From NCBI GenBank assembly GCA_035534295.1, contig DATLSE010000030.1, positions 1 through 64,000 of the forward strand: a DNA stretch of 64,000 nt, in the 5' to 3' direction. Source of the DNA: DATKQJ01 sp035534295 (GTDB taxonomy: Bacteria; Chloroflexota; Dormibacteria; Dormibacterales; Dormibacteraceae). Shown here in pieces: positions 25,811-35,512 of this stretch (the stretch's first letter is position 1; each line of letters starts with the position of its first letter). The position numbers and the translations under genes were made by a program. The notes under the pieces were generated by a model. The model searched no databases and had not been told where the DNA came from. It saw nothing but the letters and a program-made list of their open reading frames with translations.

Positions 25811-25940
25811 TCGGACGCCATGCACCGGGGCGCAAGGCACCCGATCCTGGTTTGGGGTTAGCCTTGGCGGCGATGTCGAGCCAAGAGCCGCGTACCGGGT
25901 CGCGCCGCAGCCCGGCGGCCGATGGCAGGGGTCTCAGCTG

Positions 25941-26789
25941 ATGGCTCCGCCGGCTCGACCTGCGCCCGTCCGACCCTCCCGCCGCCCACCCGTGACCCGC
26001 TCCTGGTGGCGGGGTCCGGGCCCGATCGTGATCGCCGTGGTCGGTGTCCTGGCCATCGTGTCCGGACTCCTCTTCATCTCCCAGCACCAGACCCCACCCC
26101 CCTCCGGCGGCAACACCCAGGCGGCCCAAATCGCGGCTCAGGTTCAGGATGTGCCGGCGTCGGTGTCGGCCCAGATTGGCGCCGGTGGTGTCGCCAGGCC
26201 CCTGGACCCGACCGGCTCCGCCACCCTGCTCAAAGATTCAGCTGGGCTCCCGATGGTGATCTACATCGGAGCCGACTACTGTCCCTTTTGCGCTGCTGAG
26301 CGCTGGAGCCTGGTCCTGGCCATGTCCCGATTCGGCCAGCTTTCCAATCTCTCCCTGGGCACCTCCTCCTCGACCGATTCCTACCCCAACACCGCCACCT
26401 TCAGCTTCACCGGCGCCAAGTTCCAGAGCTCCTACGTGGATTTCAGCTTCGTTGAGACGACCAGCCGGAGCGGGCAGACGATCGCCTCCCCGACCGCGAT
26501 CCAGCAATCGCAATTCAATCAGTACGACTCCGGCGGGTCCATCCCCTTCATCGACGTCGGGTCGCGGTTTGTCCAGGTCGGGAGCGGGTACGCGCCCGAC
26601 GTCCTGCAGGGCATGAATTGGACTCAGATCGTGACCGCCCTGGGGTCTCCCGGCTCCGCCGTCGCGAACGACGTCGTGGGCAACGCCAACTGGATCACCG
26701 CCGCCATATGCGTCGCGACCGCCAACCAACCGGCCAGCGCCTGCTCGCCGCGGGAGATCGTGGCCCTGGAAAAGCAGTTTGGAGGATGA
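25941..26789 (+). CDS. DUF929 family membrane-anchored thioredoxin-like protein
   Basis: A 282-residue protein with a basic N-terminus, one membrane anchor (GPIVIAVVGVLAIVSGLLFI) and an extracytoplasmic domain. It contains YIGADYCPFCAAERWSLVLA, a CxxC site in a thioredoxin-like fold, and SGGSIPFIDVGSRFV for the cis-proline side. DUF929 proteins are thought to be redox proteins. The following gene is VKOR, whose ATG overlaps this stop, so they probably work together in oxidative folding or in keeping exported thiols reduced. Two more cysteines near the C-terminus (ICVATANQPASACSP) could form a structural disulfide. Confidence 0.88.
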   Translation: MAPPARPAPVRPSRRPPVTRSWWRGPGPIVIAVVGVLAIVSGLLFISQHQTPPPSGGNTQAAQIAAQVQDVPASVSAQIGAGGVARPLDPTGSATLLKDSAGLPMVIYIGADYCPFCAAERWSLVLAMSRFGQLSNLSLGTSSSTDSYPNTATFSFTGAKFQSSYVDFSFVETTSRSGQTIASPTAIQQSQFNQYDSGGSIPFIDVGSRFVQVGSGYAPDVLQGMNWTQIVTALGSPGSAVANDVVGNANWITAAICVATANQPASACSPREIVALEKQFGG

Positions 26790-27250
26790 GCCTTAGACCC
26801 CTGCCCGTCCTCCTCCTGGCGCTCTCCCTGCTCGGACTCGGCATCTCCCTCTACCTCACCTATGCCCACTACCAGAACACCACCCTGGCCTGCGCCCGGA
26901 CGGCCCTGATCGACTGCCAGGCGGTCACGCACAGCGGCTATTCGCTGGTTCCGGGAACCCAGATTCCGATCACCATCCCGGGCGTGATCTGGTTCGGGCT
27001 CAGCGGCCTTCTCGCCGCCCTCGGGCTGCGACCGCGCGACCTGCGCTGGATCTCGCCCTTGCACCTAATCTGGACCGTGCTCGGCATGGTCGCGGTGATC
27101 TACCTGGTGCGAGCCGAACTGGTGGTCATTCATCGCATTTGCGAGTGGTGCACAGCCGTGCACCTGATCATTTTTTTAAGCTTCCTGCTGGCCCTGGCCC
27201 AACTCCAGCGGATACCCCAGCGCGACACCTCGGATGCCGCGCCAGCCTAG
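26786..27250 (+). CDS. vitamin K epoxide reductase family protein (VKOR)
   Basis: A 154-residue membrane enzyme that passes electrons from thioredoxin-like partners to quinones. Four or five hydrophobic helices carry the loop cysteines in LACARTALIDCQAVTHSGYS and the active CxxC in RICEWCTAVHLIIF. This is the functional equivalent of DsbB in many Actinomycetota and related bacteria. ATG at 26786 overlaps the DUF929 stop and has GGAGG directly upstream inside the preceding gene. It has no fused thioredoxin domain; the preceding gene could fill that role. Confidence 0.92.
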   Translation: MSLRPLPVLLLALSLLGLGISLYLTYAHYQNTTLACARTALIDCQAVTHSGYSLVPGTQIPITIPGVIWFGLSGLLAALGLRPRDLRWISPLHLIWTVLGMVAVIYLVRAELVVIHRICEWCTAVHLIIFLSFLLALAQLQRIPQRDTSDAAPA

Positions 27251-27344
27251 ATCCTCGTCGCCTAAAACTCCAGCAGGGTGCGCGCGCCGGGACACCCGGA
27301 CTCCGGCGCAGCGGCCACCGCACTATGATTTCTACTCCTGTCAT

Positions 27345-27420
<76 letters not shown>

Positions 27421-27785
27421 ATGTCCTGTCTCGGGCTTGGCTTCAGCCGGTCGATGCAACGGCCGAGGGGCTGGTATATGCGGTCGGGGCGAGAACAGGA
27501 ACCGCTCGATGTTGTCCGTCGTGACGACGATGACCGAGCGCTGGACAGGTTGAAGCACGGCCCTGTGGCCGGGATGAAGCCAGTCACAATCGGCAACGAC
27601 TTCCGCCGTGTCACGGCGGCCAGATCGTGCTGCGGCAACCGCGGATGCGCACCCGCGTTCTGGCTCGCCGGCCATCGTGCGACGCTGCCGGAACCTGCCC
27701 CTTGCGCGTTGCATCTCTTCGGAAGTCGGATCTCGAATCGACTCCCCTCTCGACTGGCGCGGCACCCTGCCTAAAGATCTATAGC
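27421..27785. other. gene-free stretch after tRNA-Ala
   Basis: I see no convincing coding sequence on either strand. Open frames here lack family resemblance and natural composition, and one minus-strand frame only translates the antisense of the tRNA. No copy of the tRNA 3' end was noticed downstream, so there is no visible attachment-site duplication. Confidence 0.4.
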
Positions 27786-27812
27786 TTAGACATACTGGGC
27801 GCAAGCGTCTAA
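27786..27812. promoter_or_regulatory. inverted repeat upstream of hipBA, candidate HipB operator
   Basis: TTAGAC at 27786-27791 and GTCTAA at 27807-27812 are perfect inverted copies separated by 15 bases (two helical turns centre to centre), ending ten bases before the hipB ATG. HipB proteins bind paired palindromic sites and autoregulate; this is the only palindrome seen in the region. Confidence 0.5.
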
Positions 27813-27822
27813 ACTAAAGCCC

Positions 27823-28152
27823 ATGAGCCGCCCTCACCGAGTTCTGTCACCAAGCCTCGCGAGACGGGCTGAGGCGCTAGGCAAGCGAATTCGTGCGGCA
27901 CGACGTCGCCGAGGGATGACGGAGGCGGAGATGGCCGCGCGAGCCCTGGTCGCCAGGATGACCATTCGCCGGCTGGAGGCAGGTGACCTGAGCGTTAGCC
28001 TCGCCGTCCTGGCTCAGGTTCTGGAGATACTCGGTCTGGACGGCGATCTCGATCGCGTTGCAGCCGTTGACGACCTGGGGCAGCGGCTCGCTGATGCACG
28101 CCTTCCACGCCCACGTCGCAGTCCCGAGCGGAATCTTGCCGATGCCCTCTAA
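27823..28152 (+). CDS. hipB: HipB-like antitoxin, XRE helix-turn-helix
   Basis: A 109-residue DNA-binding protein. The helix-turn-helix reads IRAARRRRGMTEAEMAARAL followed by ARMTIRRLEAGDLSVSLAVL, a Cro/XRE pattern, then LEILGLDGDLDRVAAVDDLG, typical of HipB/YdeA-like antitoxins. It should repress the operon and inhibit HipA by complex formation. Its final codons overlap the hipA start by 11 bases. Confidence 0.9.
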   Translation: MSRPHRVLSPSLARRAEALGKRIRAARRRRGMTEAEMAARALVARMTIRRLEAGDLSVSLAVLAQVLEILGLDGDLDRVAAVDDLGQRLADARLPRPRRSPERNLADAL

Positions 28153-29386
28153 GGTCAAAGCCGAGGATCTCATCGTCGTCCTCGATGCTCCCGAACTCGG
28201 GCCGGCGAGACCGGCAGGGGTTCTTTCCTTTTGGCCCGACTCGCGAGCGGTGGCATTCGTATACGCAAGATCGTGGCTCAAGAGCTCCGAGGGATTCGAT
28301 CTAGAGCCACGGCTTCCCCGAGTTGAGGGGCACCAATACTTCGGTGAGTCCGCGCCACCGCCAATCCTGGGCGATACCTCGCCCGACTCATGGGGCATCC
28401 GCCTTATGGAGCGTCGAGCTGGGCGAGGCCTCAATCCCTGGTTGCTGCTCACTGGGGTTGATGACCAGACCCGAATGGGTGCGCTCCGCCTTCGGCGCGG
28501 GGTCAACGGAGGCTTTGTTGATGACAGCGAGCCGACGATACCGCCGCTTGCCAAGCTCAGGGACCTCGAGGCTGCGGCCATGGCGTTCGAGATGAATCCC
28601 GAGGCTTCAATTGACGATCCCAATCTCGAGCTGCTGCTGGCACCGGGAAGTTCACTCGGCGGCGCCCGGCCCAAGGCCAACTTCCGGGACCCGGATGGAA
28701 GCCTTTGGATCGCAAAGTTCCCGTCTCGTACCGATCGCGCCGACATCGCCGCGTGGGAGTACGTCTACGCCGAATTGGCCCGGGAGGCCGGCATCGAAGT
28801 CGCCGAAACGCGACTGCTGAGTTTGGGCGAGGGAGGCCGAACCTTCGCCACGCGGCGCTTCGATCGAGAGGGCAAGTCGCGGCGTCTGTATGCCTCGGCA
28901 ATGACGCTGGCGCAGCGCGGCGACAGAGAGGAGGCCAGCTATCTGGACATCGCACAGGCGATCAGGCGGTTTGGCGCTGCGGCCAGTGTCCGCGACGACC
29001 TAGAGCAGCTATTTCGGCGAGTGGCCTTCAATATCCTGGCCGGAAATCGCGACGACCACCTGCGCAATCACGCGTTCCTCCGTACCCCGGCGGGCTGGCG
29101 GCTGTCGCCAGCGTTTGATATGAACCCAGGTCGGGCCGAGCGGCAACACTCAATCTCGATTGACGGAAAGACCACAGCTCCCGATCTTGGCGCTGCCCTG
29201 GCCACACGCCAGGTATACGGGCTATCTGAGGCTCGGGCGAGGGCCATCATTCTGGAGGTGGGGACCGCACTCCAACACTGGCCCGAGGTGGCTACCCGTA
29301 ATGGAATCCCGAAGTCGGAGCAGCGAGTAATTGCCGGCGCTCTGTCCGCCCTTCCGAGCGGGCTTGCGCTGGCTGCTGCGGAATAG
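28142..29386 (+). CDS. hipA: HipA-type toxin, Ser/Thr kinase
   Basis: A 414-residue kinase of the HipA family; the E. coli enzyme phosphorylates glutamyl-tRNA synthetase and induces dormancy. Key motifs are SLGGARPKANF (nucleotide-binding loop), LWIAKFPSRTD (ATP lysine), FNILAGNRDDHLRNHAFL (catalytic Asp and Asn) and LSPAFDMNPGR (metal-binding Asp). All appear intact. It begins with ATG at 28142 inside hipB. The N-subdomain is short but the coupled antitoxin supports a functional module. Target specificity cannot be read from sequence. Confidence 0.93.
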   Translation: MPSKVKAEDLIVVLDAPELGPARPAGVLSFWPDSRAVAFVYARSWLKSSEGFDLEPRLPRVEGHQYFGESAPPPILGDTSPDSWGIRLMERRAGRGLNPWLLLTGVDDQTRMGALRLRRGVNGGFVDDSEPTIPPLAKLRDLEAAAMAFEMNPEASIDDPNLELLLAPGSSLGGARPKANFRDPDGSLWIAKFPSRTDRADIAAWEYVYAELAREAGIEVAETRLLSLGEGGRTFATRRFDREGKSRRLYASAMTLAQRGDREEASYLDIAQAIRRFGAAASVRDDLEQLFRRVAFNILAGNRDDHLRNHAFLRTPAGWRLSPAFDMNPGRAERQHSISIDGKTTAPDLGAALATRQVYGLSEARARAIILEVGTALQHWPEVATRNGIPKSEQRVIAGALSALPSGLALAAAE

Positions 29387-29817
29387 ACCGATCCAGCTCG
29401 ATCTGGATCATGCCCAGCCACCCCGGTTCCGGCGACGACCCTCAACTGTCTCGGCAGATGCTGGCCAGCGCCGCAGGTGAGTTGAAAGGCGCATTCCGGG
29501 TTAGTGCCCAAAGCTGATCTCCGCGCCTGCTTCTCGCCGAATGCCTCGCAGGACGCTGTTTGCGTCGACATGCGACCAGCCGAGGGCGGCTCAAGTGGAG
29601 GTACTGCTGCCTGCACCGGATGGAGGAGTTGGGCGCCTCCGAGGTCCCATGGTCGGCGCGGACGCAGCGTTCGGGGCCAAATGTAGAGCACTCCACACCC
29701 AATAGCGTGTCAAACGGGGGCAGGACGTCGGCGTCGACGTGCCTGCGCCTCTGAATTCTCTCCGGCACTGACCGGATCCCGCAAGCGGATCCACTTGATA
29801 TGGCCCCGCTTTCGGCC
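29387..29817. other. 430-base stretch without a supported gene
   Basis: A short plus-strand frame from about 29411 (starting MPSHPGSGDDPQLSRQML) resembles an antitoxin-like fragment but is too short to assign. Other frames are arginine- and serine-rich shadows. No repeat or RNA structure was recognised. Confidence 0.35.
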
Positions 29818-30621
29818 TCATGAGATCTCCCAATGGAGCGTGACCAGACGCCTGCGCCCCAGCCCCGGGTCCGGCCCCGTCGGAAGACTCTCGAGCGCCT
29901 CCTCGACCTCGGCGTCCCGATCGGGAGTGAGACAGAGGCGCCGCCGGGTCCACGCGACCGTCTGCGGACGATCGAGAGCGACCCGGGCATCGTCCGATAC
30001 CCAGTCAACCCTGGAGACCTTAAGGCCTGCCTCACGGATGACCAGCTCGGCTTGATCGGCCAGCGGGTGCTCGGGCCTATTGAGACCGTGGAAGCGAAGC
30101 CAGAGCGGGTTCAGCTCGCTCATCGGGTGCCGGGCCGTGAGCTCGAGGACTACGCGGCGGCGTGCGTGACGCGTGAGAGCCAGGACGAAGGAGGCGAGAT
30201 CGGTCACGTTATAGGCGACGTGGTTACAGACGGCGACGTCGGCCTGTGGCACCCCGCTTTCGACCTCCGGCCAGGCGCCTTCGATCGCGATCACCTCGGC
30301 CCCGGTCCGCTCGGCGCGACGCCGGAATTCGGCGAGCAATCTTGGCGAGGAATCCACCCCGACCAGTCGCCCCGCCCGGGGCGCGAGGGGTAGCGAGGCC
30401 GCGCCCGCTCCGCATCCGACGTCGAGGACCGACCCGCCCTCGGGGAGGGCGGCGTCGGCCACCTGGTTGGATGCCGTCCACTGATCTTGGGAGGAATCGG
30501 CTCGCTTCTCGAAGAGGCCGACCGGGAACTCAAAGGGAGATTCGGGCGCGGCATCAAGAATTGCATCCGGTATGCGCCAATCAGCGAGCGCTCGACCCCA
30601 GCGCTCGTTGGCGTCGCTCAA
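29818..30621 (-). CDS. class I SAM-dependent methyltransferase
   Basis: A 267-residue methyltransferase with the Rossmann motif I as GGSVLDVGCGAGAASLPLA, motif II GVDSSPRLLAEF, and DVAVCNHVAYNVTDLASFVL for motif IV and post-motif. The substrate is unknown. The TTG at 30621 overlaps the stop of the upstream thioredoxin-fold gene (TTGA), which supports this start over the longer open frame. The C-terminal TVAWTRRRLCLTPDRDAEVE resembles small-molecule methyltransferases of Actinomycetota. Confidence 0.85.
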   Translation of the reverse strand: MSDANERWGRALADWRIPDAILDAAPESPFEFPVGLFEKRADSSQDQWTASNQVADAALPEGGSVLDVGCGAGAASLPLAPRAGRLVGVDSSPRLLAEFRRRAERTGAEVIAIEGAWPEVESGVPQADVAVCNHVAYNVTDLASFVLALTRHARRRVVLELTARHPMSELNPLWLRFHGLNRPEHPLADQAELVIREAGLKVSRVDWVSDDARVALDRPQTVAWTRRRLCLTPDRDAEVEEALESLPTGPDPGLGRRRLVTLHWEIS

Positions 30622-30941
30622 GGCCGGCCCTGCCGAGCGGCGTCGGAACGCAAGGCCTCGACCAGTTGCTCGACCGATGGGGCCGGCGAGGCGGTACCGC
30701 CCAAGAAGTAGACACGGCAGCACATGCCGATCGGACCGGGCTGATCCGGAAAGAGGTCGCGGCCCTCGGCAAGAATCGAAGGCGAGCCGCGGAAGCCGAT
30801 CCGTTCGGCATCCTCATCGCCCTCGACCCGCCGGAGCGAGAGCGCCAGCTCGACTTCTATGGCAGAAGCCGCCTCGATGACCCGCTCGCGCGCAAGTTCC
30901 CATCCCGGGCAGCCGTCGAAATACTGGATCACGACCTCCAT
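30618..30941 (-). CDS. thioredoxin-fold protein with a single active-site cysteine
   Basis: A 107-residue protein beginning MEVVIQYFDGCPGWELARER, the pattern of small thioredoxin-like proteins found beside mercury and heavy-metal genes. The second cysteine of a CxxC is missing (CPGW), but a CC pair occurs in IGMCCRVYF. The IGFRGSPSILAEGRDLFPDQ block is the cis-proline side. ATG at 30941 is chosen by family alignment. It is coupled to the downstream methyltransferase by a four-base overlap. Role unknown; reduction of a bound metal or thiol is possible. Confidence 0.75.
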   Translation of the reverse strand: MEVVIQYFDGCPGWELARERVIEAASAIEVELALSLRRVEGDEDAERIGFRGSPSILAEGRDLFPDQPGPIGMCCRVYFLGGTASPAPSVEQLVEALRSDAARQGRP

Positions 30942-31045
30942 TGGTTCAGACAGCGTAGCCGCCAGAGCCGTGGCGCAAAGGCAGGGGCTGAGGCCACCGC
31001 GCAGAGCAGGATTGGCCACTCCCGCATGAACCGCAGCACGTTCGC

Positions 31046-31165
31046 TCACAGCCGGTCACGCTCTCCGACAAGACGCATCTGGATCTCCCAGGACCCTGAC
31101 TCCCCCACCCGGTCGAGATAGGCTCGGACATAGTCGTCCAGCTCGGCCCGCCGGTCACCCACCAT
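31046..31165 (-). CDS. possible 39-residue protein or gene fragment
   Basis: A short frame (MVGDRRAELDDYVRAYLDRV, then WEIQMRLVGERDRL) that reads as a natural amphipathic helix sequence in a region where other frames do not. There is no clear ribosome binding site. It could be a small protein or the C-terminal end of a lost gene. It lies between the rhodanese and thioredoxin-fold genes on the same strand. Confidence 0.3.
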   Translation of the reverse strand: MVGDRRAELDDYVRAYLDRVGESGSWEIQMRLVGERDRL

Positions 31166-31213
31166 GGTCGCGCGGGACCAGTGGTCCCTTCTGTGTTTGG
31201 ACGCGCGCGAGCG

Positions 31214-31597
31214 CTATGTCGCGACCGGGAAGCCCTTGGCGCTCCAGTCGGTGATGCCGCCGTCCATTGAACTCACGGCCGTGAACCCGAGGCGCTGCAG
31301 AGCCTGCGCAGCCAGGAGAGAGCGCCCGCCCAGGGCACACTGAACCACGATCTTCTTGTCTTGGGCGTGGATCAACTCGGGGATGTGATTTGAGTAATCG
31401 GGATCGACCAGCCACTCGATCAATCCTCGAGGGGCGCTGATGGAGCCCGGGATGTGCCCGGCTTCCCATTCGTGCCGATCCCGGACATCGACGATCAGGA
31501 CCTCGCCCCGGTCGAACTGTTCCTTGGCCTGTTCGGCCGAGACTTCGGGTACGGTCTTGCGGGCTTCGCTCAGTAGATCGGCGCGCCTTTCAGCCAT
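31214..31597 (-). CDS. rhodanese-like sulfurtransferase
   Basis: A 127-residue single rhodanese domain. VLIVDVRDRHEWEAGHIPGS is the CH2A-side motif, IVVQCALGGRSLLAAQAL contains the catalytic cysteine followed by the active loop, and the domain ends GGITDWSAKGFPV. The six-residue loop CALGGRS fits a sulfur transferase and not a Cdc25-like phosphatase. It is a usual length for stand-alone rhodaneses. It is in the same orientation as the thioredoxin-fold and methyltransferase genes, perhaps as one sulfur- or thiol-related transcript. Confidence 0.92.
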   Translation of the reverse strand: MAERRADLLSEARKTVPEVSAEQAKEQFDRGEVLIVDVRDRHEWEAGHIPGSISAPRGLIEWLVDPDYSNHIPELIHAQDKKIVVQCALGGRSLLAAQALQRLGFTAVSSMDGGITDWSAKGFPVAT

Positions 31598-31833
31598 GAC
31601 TTTTGAATGCTAACGCCACCTGGTCCGGCGCCCACGAACCTCTCCACTCACAGCGCGCCTCGCGTCAGCCGGGCCGCTTGCGATGAGGTGGGGCGGGGTC
31701 GCTCGGGGTCCAATTCGTTACCGCGAATGTTCATGGGCAGGAGTGAGATCGAGCTTGTCCTGCTGCGGGCGGGACAAACGGCGGACCTGCTCGTCCTCAC
31801 GGCCTGAGCTGCAGCGACGGTCGGGAGGAGACG

Positions 31834-32250
31834 GTGGCCGAGCTGACCGAACGCATTGCTCGGATCCTGCGCCATGAGAAGGCCACCACCTCGGTCCACA
31901 GTGACGTGGCCGAGGTCCTGGCCCTCAAATCGGGGGTCTGCCAGGACTTCGCCCACGTCCTCATCGCGGCCTGTCGCCACCTGGAGATTCCGGCCCGCTA
32001 CGTCAGCGGCTACATCTATGGGGGCCCCAGCGCTGGGCACGAATCGCACGCCTGGGTCGAGGTCTGGCTCCAGGGGCAGGGCTGGCAGGGCTTTGACCCC
32101 ACCCAGCCAATCCGGGTCGGAGACCGACACGTCAAGGTCGCCGTCGGTCGCGACTATTCCGACTGCGCTCCTACCCGGGGAATGTCCGTGGGCAATCGGG
32201 GACGCTCCACCATGGAAGCCGAGGTCAAAGTGCGCGAGGCGGACGCCTAG
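31834..32250 (+). CDS. transglutaminase-like cysteine protease domain, short form
   Basis: A 138-residue protein with the full catalytic triad: Cys in LKSGVCQDFAHVLIAACRHL, His in HESHAWVEVWLQG and Asp in GWQGFDPTQP, followed by the family ending HVKVAVGRDYSD and CAPTRGMSVGN. Ordinary bacterial members of this type are about 270 residues and carry an N-terminal beta-sandwich domain, which is missing here; upstream frames show no trace of it. The start is GTG at 31834 after GGAGG. It could be a genuine minimal enzyme or a 5'-truncated gene. It is convergent with malate synthase. Confidence 0.8.
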   Translation: MAELTERIARILRHEKATTSVHSDVAEVLALKSGVCQDFAHVLIAACRHLEIPARYVSGYIYGGPSAGHESHAWVEVWLQGQGWQGFDPTQPIRVGDRHVKVAVGRDYSDCAPTRGMSVGNRGRSTMEAEVKVREADA

Positions 32251-32276
32251 GCCCCGGCCGCCGGGCCAGGGCGCCC

Positions 32277-33872
<1,596 letters not shown>

Positions 33873-33982
33873 GCCTTCACCGTCTCCCTTCGACTGTTCG
33901 GTCGCCGGGCTTTGGCCGCCACCGGCCAGGCTGGGCCGTCGGCCCCCGAGCTAGGAGCGACATCCCGCGGCGGCATCGCTGG

Positions 33983-34000
33983 CGACAGGCTACATTGTCG
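33983..34000. promoter_or_regulatory. inverted repeat in the aceB-glcD divergent promoter region
   Basis: CGACA and TGTCG are separated by eight bases and lie 30 bases before the glcD start. The spacing suits a dimeric repressor such as a GntR-type glycolate regulator, but the arms are short and chance occurrence is possible. Confidence 0.3.
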
Positions 34001-34030
34001 GCGAGTGGCCTTGATTAGCACAAGCGGCGA

Positions 34031-35512
34031 ATGGCAAACCCAGGCCGCGCGGGCGCCCGAAGGCAACGCCTGATGGCACTTGCGCCGCGTCTGATCGCGG
34101 AGTTCCAGTCCCTGGTCGGGCGCGAGAACGTGGTTGACTCCCCTCACGACCTGCGCATCTTCGAGCGCGACGCGTCGATCACGCCCGCGGTACCAGATCT
34201 CGTGGTGCTGCCCCGCACCCGTCAGGAGGTGCAGGGAGTGATGCGGCTGGCCGCGGCCCACGGCGTCCCGGTGGTTCCCCGCGGCGCCGGCACCGGGTTG
34301 TCAGGGGGTGCGGTCGCGCTCGAACACGGGATCGCGCTCCAGTTCACGCGCATGCGCTCGATCCTCGCCATCGACCGCGCGGCGGGCACCGCGATGCTGG
34401 AGCCGGGAGTGGTGAACGCCGACCTGCAGCGGGCGGCGGCGCGCCGTGGACTCTTCTACGCCCCCGACCCCTCGAGCCAGAACGCTTGCACCATCGGCGG
34501 CAACGTGGCCGAGAACTCCGGCGGTCCGCACTGCCTTTTCTACGGGGTCACGGCCAATCACGTGCTGGGAGTCGAGGTCGTCCTGGCCGACGGCCGATGC
34601 CTCTGGCTGGGCGAGGAAGGTCCCGACCGCGTCGGGCTGGACCTGCTCGGCGCGATGGTCGGATCCGAGGGCACCCTGGGCGTGGTGACCCGGATCCAGG
34701 TCCGCCTCCTACCCCTGCCGGAATCGGTGATCACGATCATGGCCGCTTTTGCCAGCATCGAGGAGGCGAGCCACGCCGTCTCCGCGGTCATCGCCGGAGG
34801 CGTGATCCCGGTCGCGCTGGAAATGATGGATCGGACCACCATCGGCGCGGTTGAAGCCCACTACAAGGCGGGCTACCCGACCGACGCGGGAGCGGTGCTG
34901 CTGACCGAGATTCAGGGCATCCGGGAGAGCACGGCCGAGGTGGCCGCAGTGATCGAGGCCACGTTGCGCTCCCATGGTACGAGCCAGCTCCGCGTCGCCG
35001 GCGACGCCGCCGAGCGAGACCTGCTCTGGGCCGGGCGCAAGGGCGCCATCGGTGCCCTGGGGCACATCAAGCCCAACTATTACCTGCACGACGGGGTGGT
35101 GCCGCGCACGCGTCTACCCGGCGTGCTGCGTGACGTGGGCGAGATCGCGCGCCGCCACCGGCTGCCGGTGGCCAACGTCTTTCACGCCGGGGACGGCAAC
35201 CTCCATCCCAACCTGCTCTTCGACCTGCGCGAGCCGGGGATCATGGAGCGAGTCGAGTCGGCGGGCGAGGAAATGATGTGGGCCGTGGTCGAAGCGGGAG
35301 GCACCCTGTCCGGCGAGCACGGGATCGGGATCGAGAAAAACGCCTTCATGCCCTGGATTTTCAGTCCCGACGACCTCGAGGCGATGCGCGCTCTAAAGGA
35401 CGTTTTCGATCCCCAGGGACGCCTCAATCCGGGCAAGATCTTCCCTGACCCCGAGCGACCGCCGCGTCTTCGGGCCCACATCGGCACCGCCAGTGAGGCC
35501 AACTGGTGGTGA
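34031..35512 (+). CDS. glcD: glycolate oxidase subunit GlcD, FAD-binding
   Basis: The catalytic flavoprotein subunit that oxidises glycolate to glyoxylate. It has the PCMH FAD domain (VPRGAGTGLSGGAVAL, PDPSSQNACTIGGNVAENSG, GAMVGSEGTLGVVTRI) and the C-terminal cap with VANVFHAGDGNLHPNLLFDL and GGTLSGEHGIGIEKNAFM. At 493 residues it is the usual length. ATG at 34031 is used; an ATG at 34073 is equally plausible. It overlaps glcE by seven bases. Confidence 0.94.
   Translation: MANPGRAGARRQRLMALAPRLIAEFQSLVGRENVVDSPHDLRIFERDASITPAVPDLVVLPRTRQEVQGVMRLAAAHGVPVVPRGAGTGLSGGAVALEHGIALQFTRMRSILAIDRAAGTAMLEPGVVNADLQRAAARRGLFYAPDPSSQNACTIGGNVAENSGGPHCLFYGVTANHVLGVEVVLADGRCLWLGEEGPDRVGLDLLGAMVGSEGTLGVVTRIQVRLLPLPESVITIMAAFASIEEASHAVSAVIAGGVIPVALEMMDRTTIGAVEAHYKAGYPTDAGAVLLTEIQGIRESTAEVAAVIEATLRSHGTSQLRVAGDAAERDLLWAGRKGAIGALGHIKPNYYLHDGVVPRTRLPGVLRDVGEIARRHRLPVANVFHAGDGNLHPNLLFDLREPGIMERVESAGEEMMWAVVEAGGTLSGEHGIGIEKNAFMPWIFSPDDLEAMRALKDVFDPQGRLNPGKIFPDPERPPRLRAHIGTASEANWW

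Noticed and set aside
25873..25941. 22-codon frame ending TGATG at the DUF929 start
   Set aside because: It might be a leader for translational coupling, but has no ribosome binding site and no distinctive codons.
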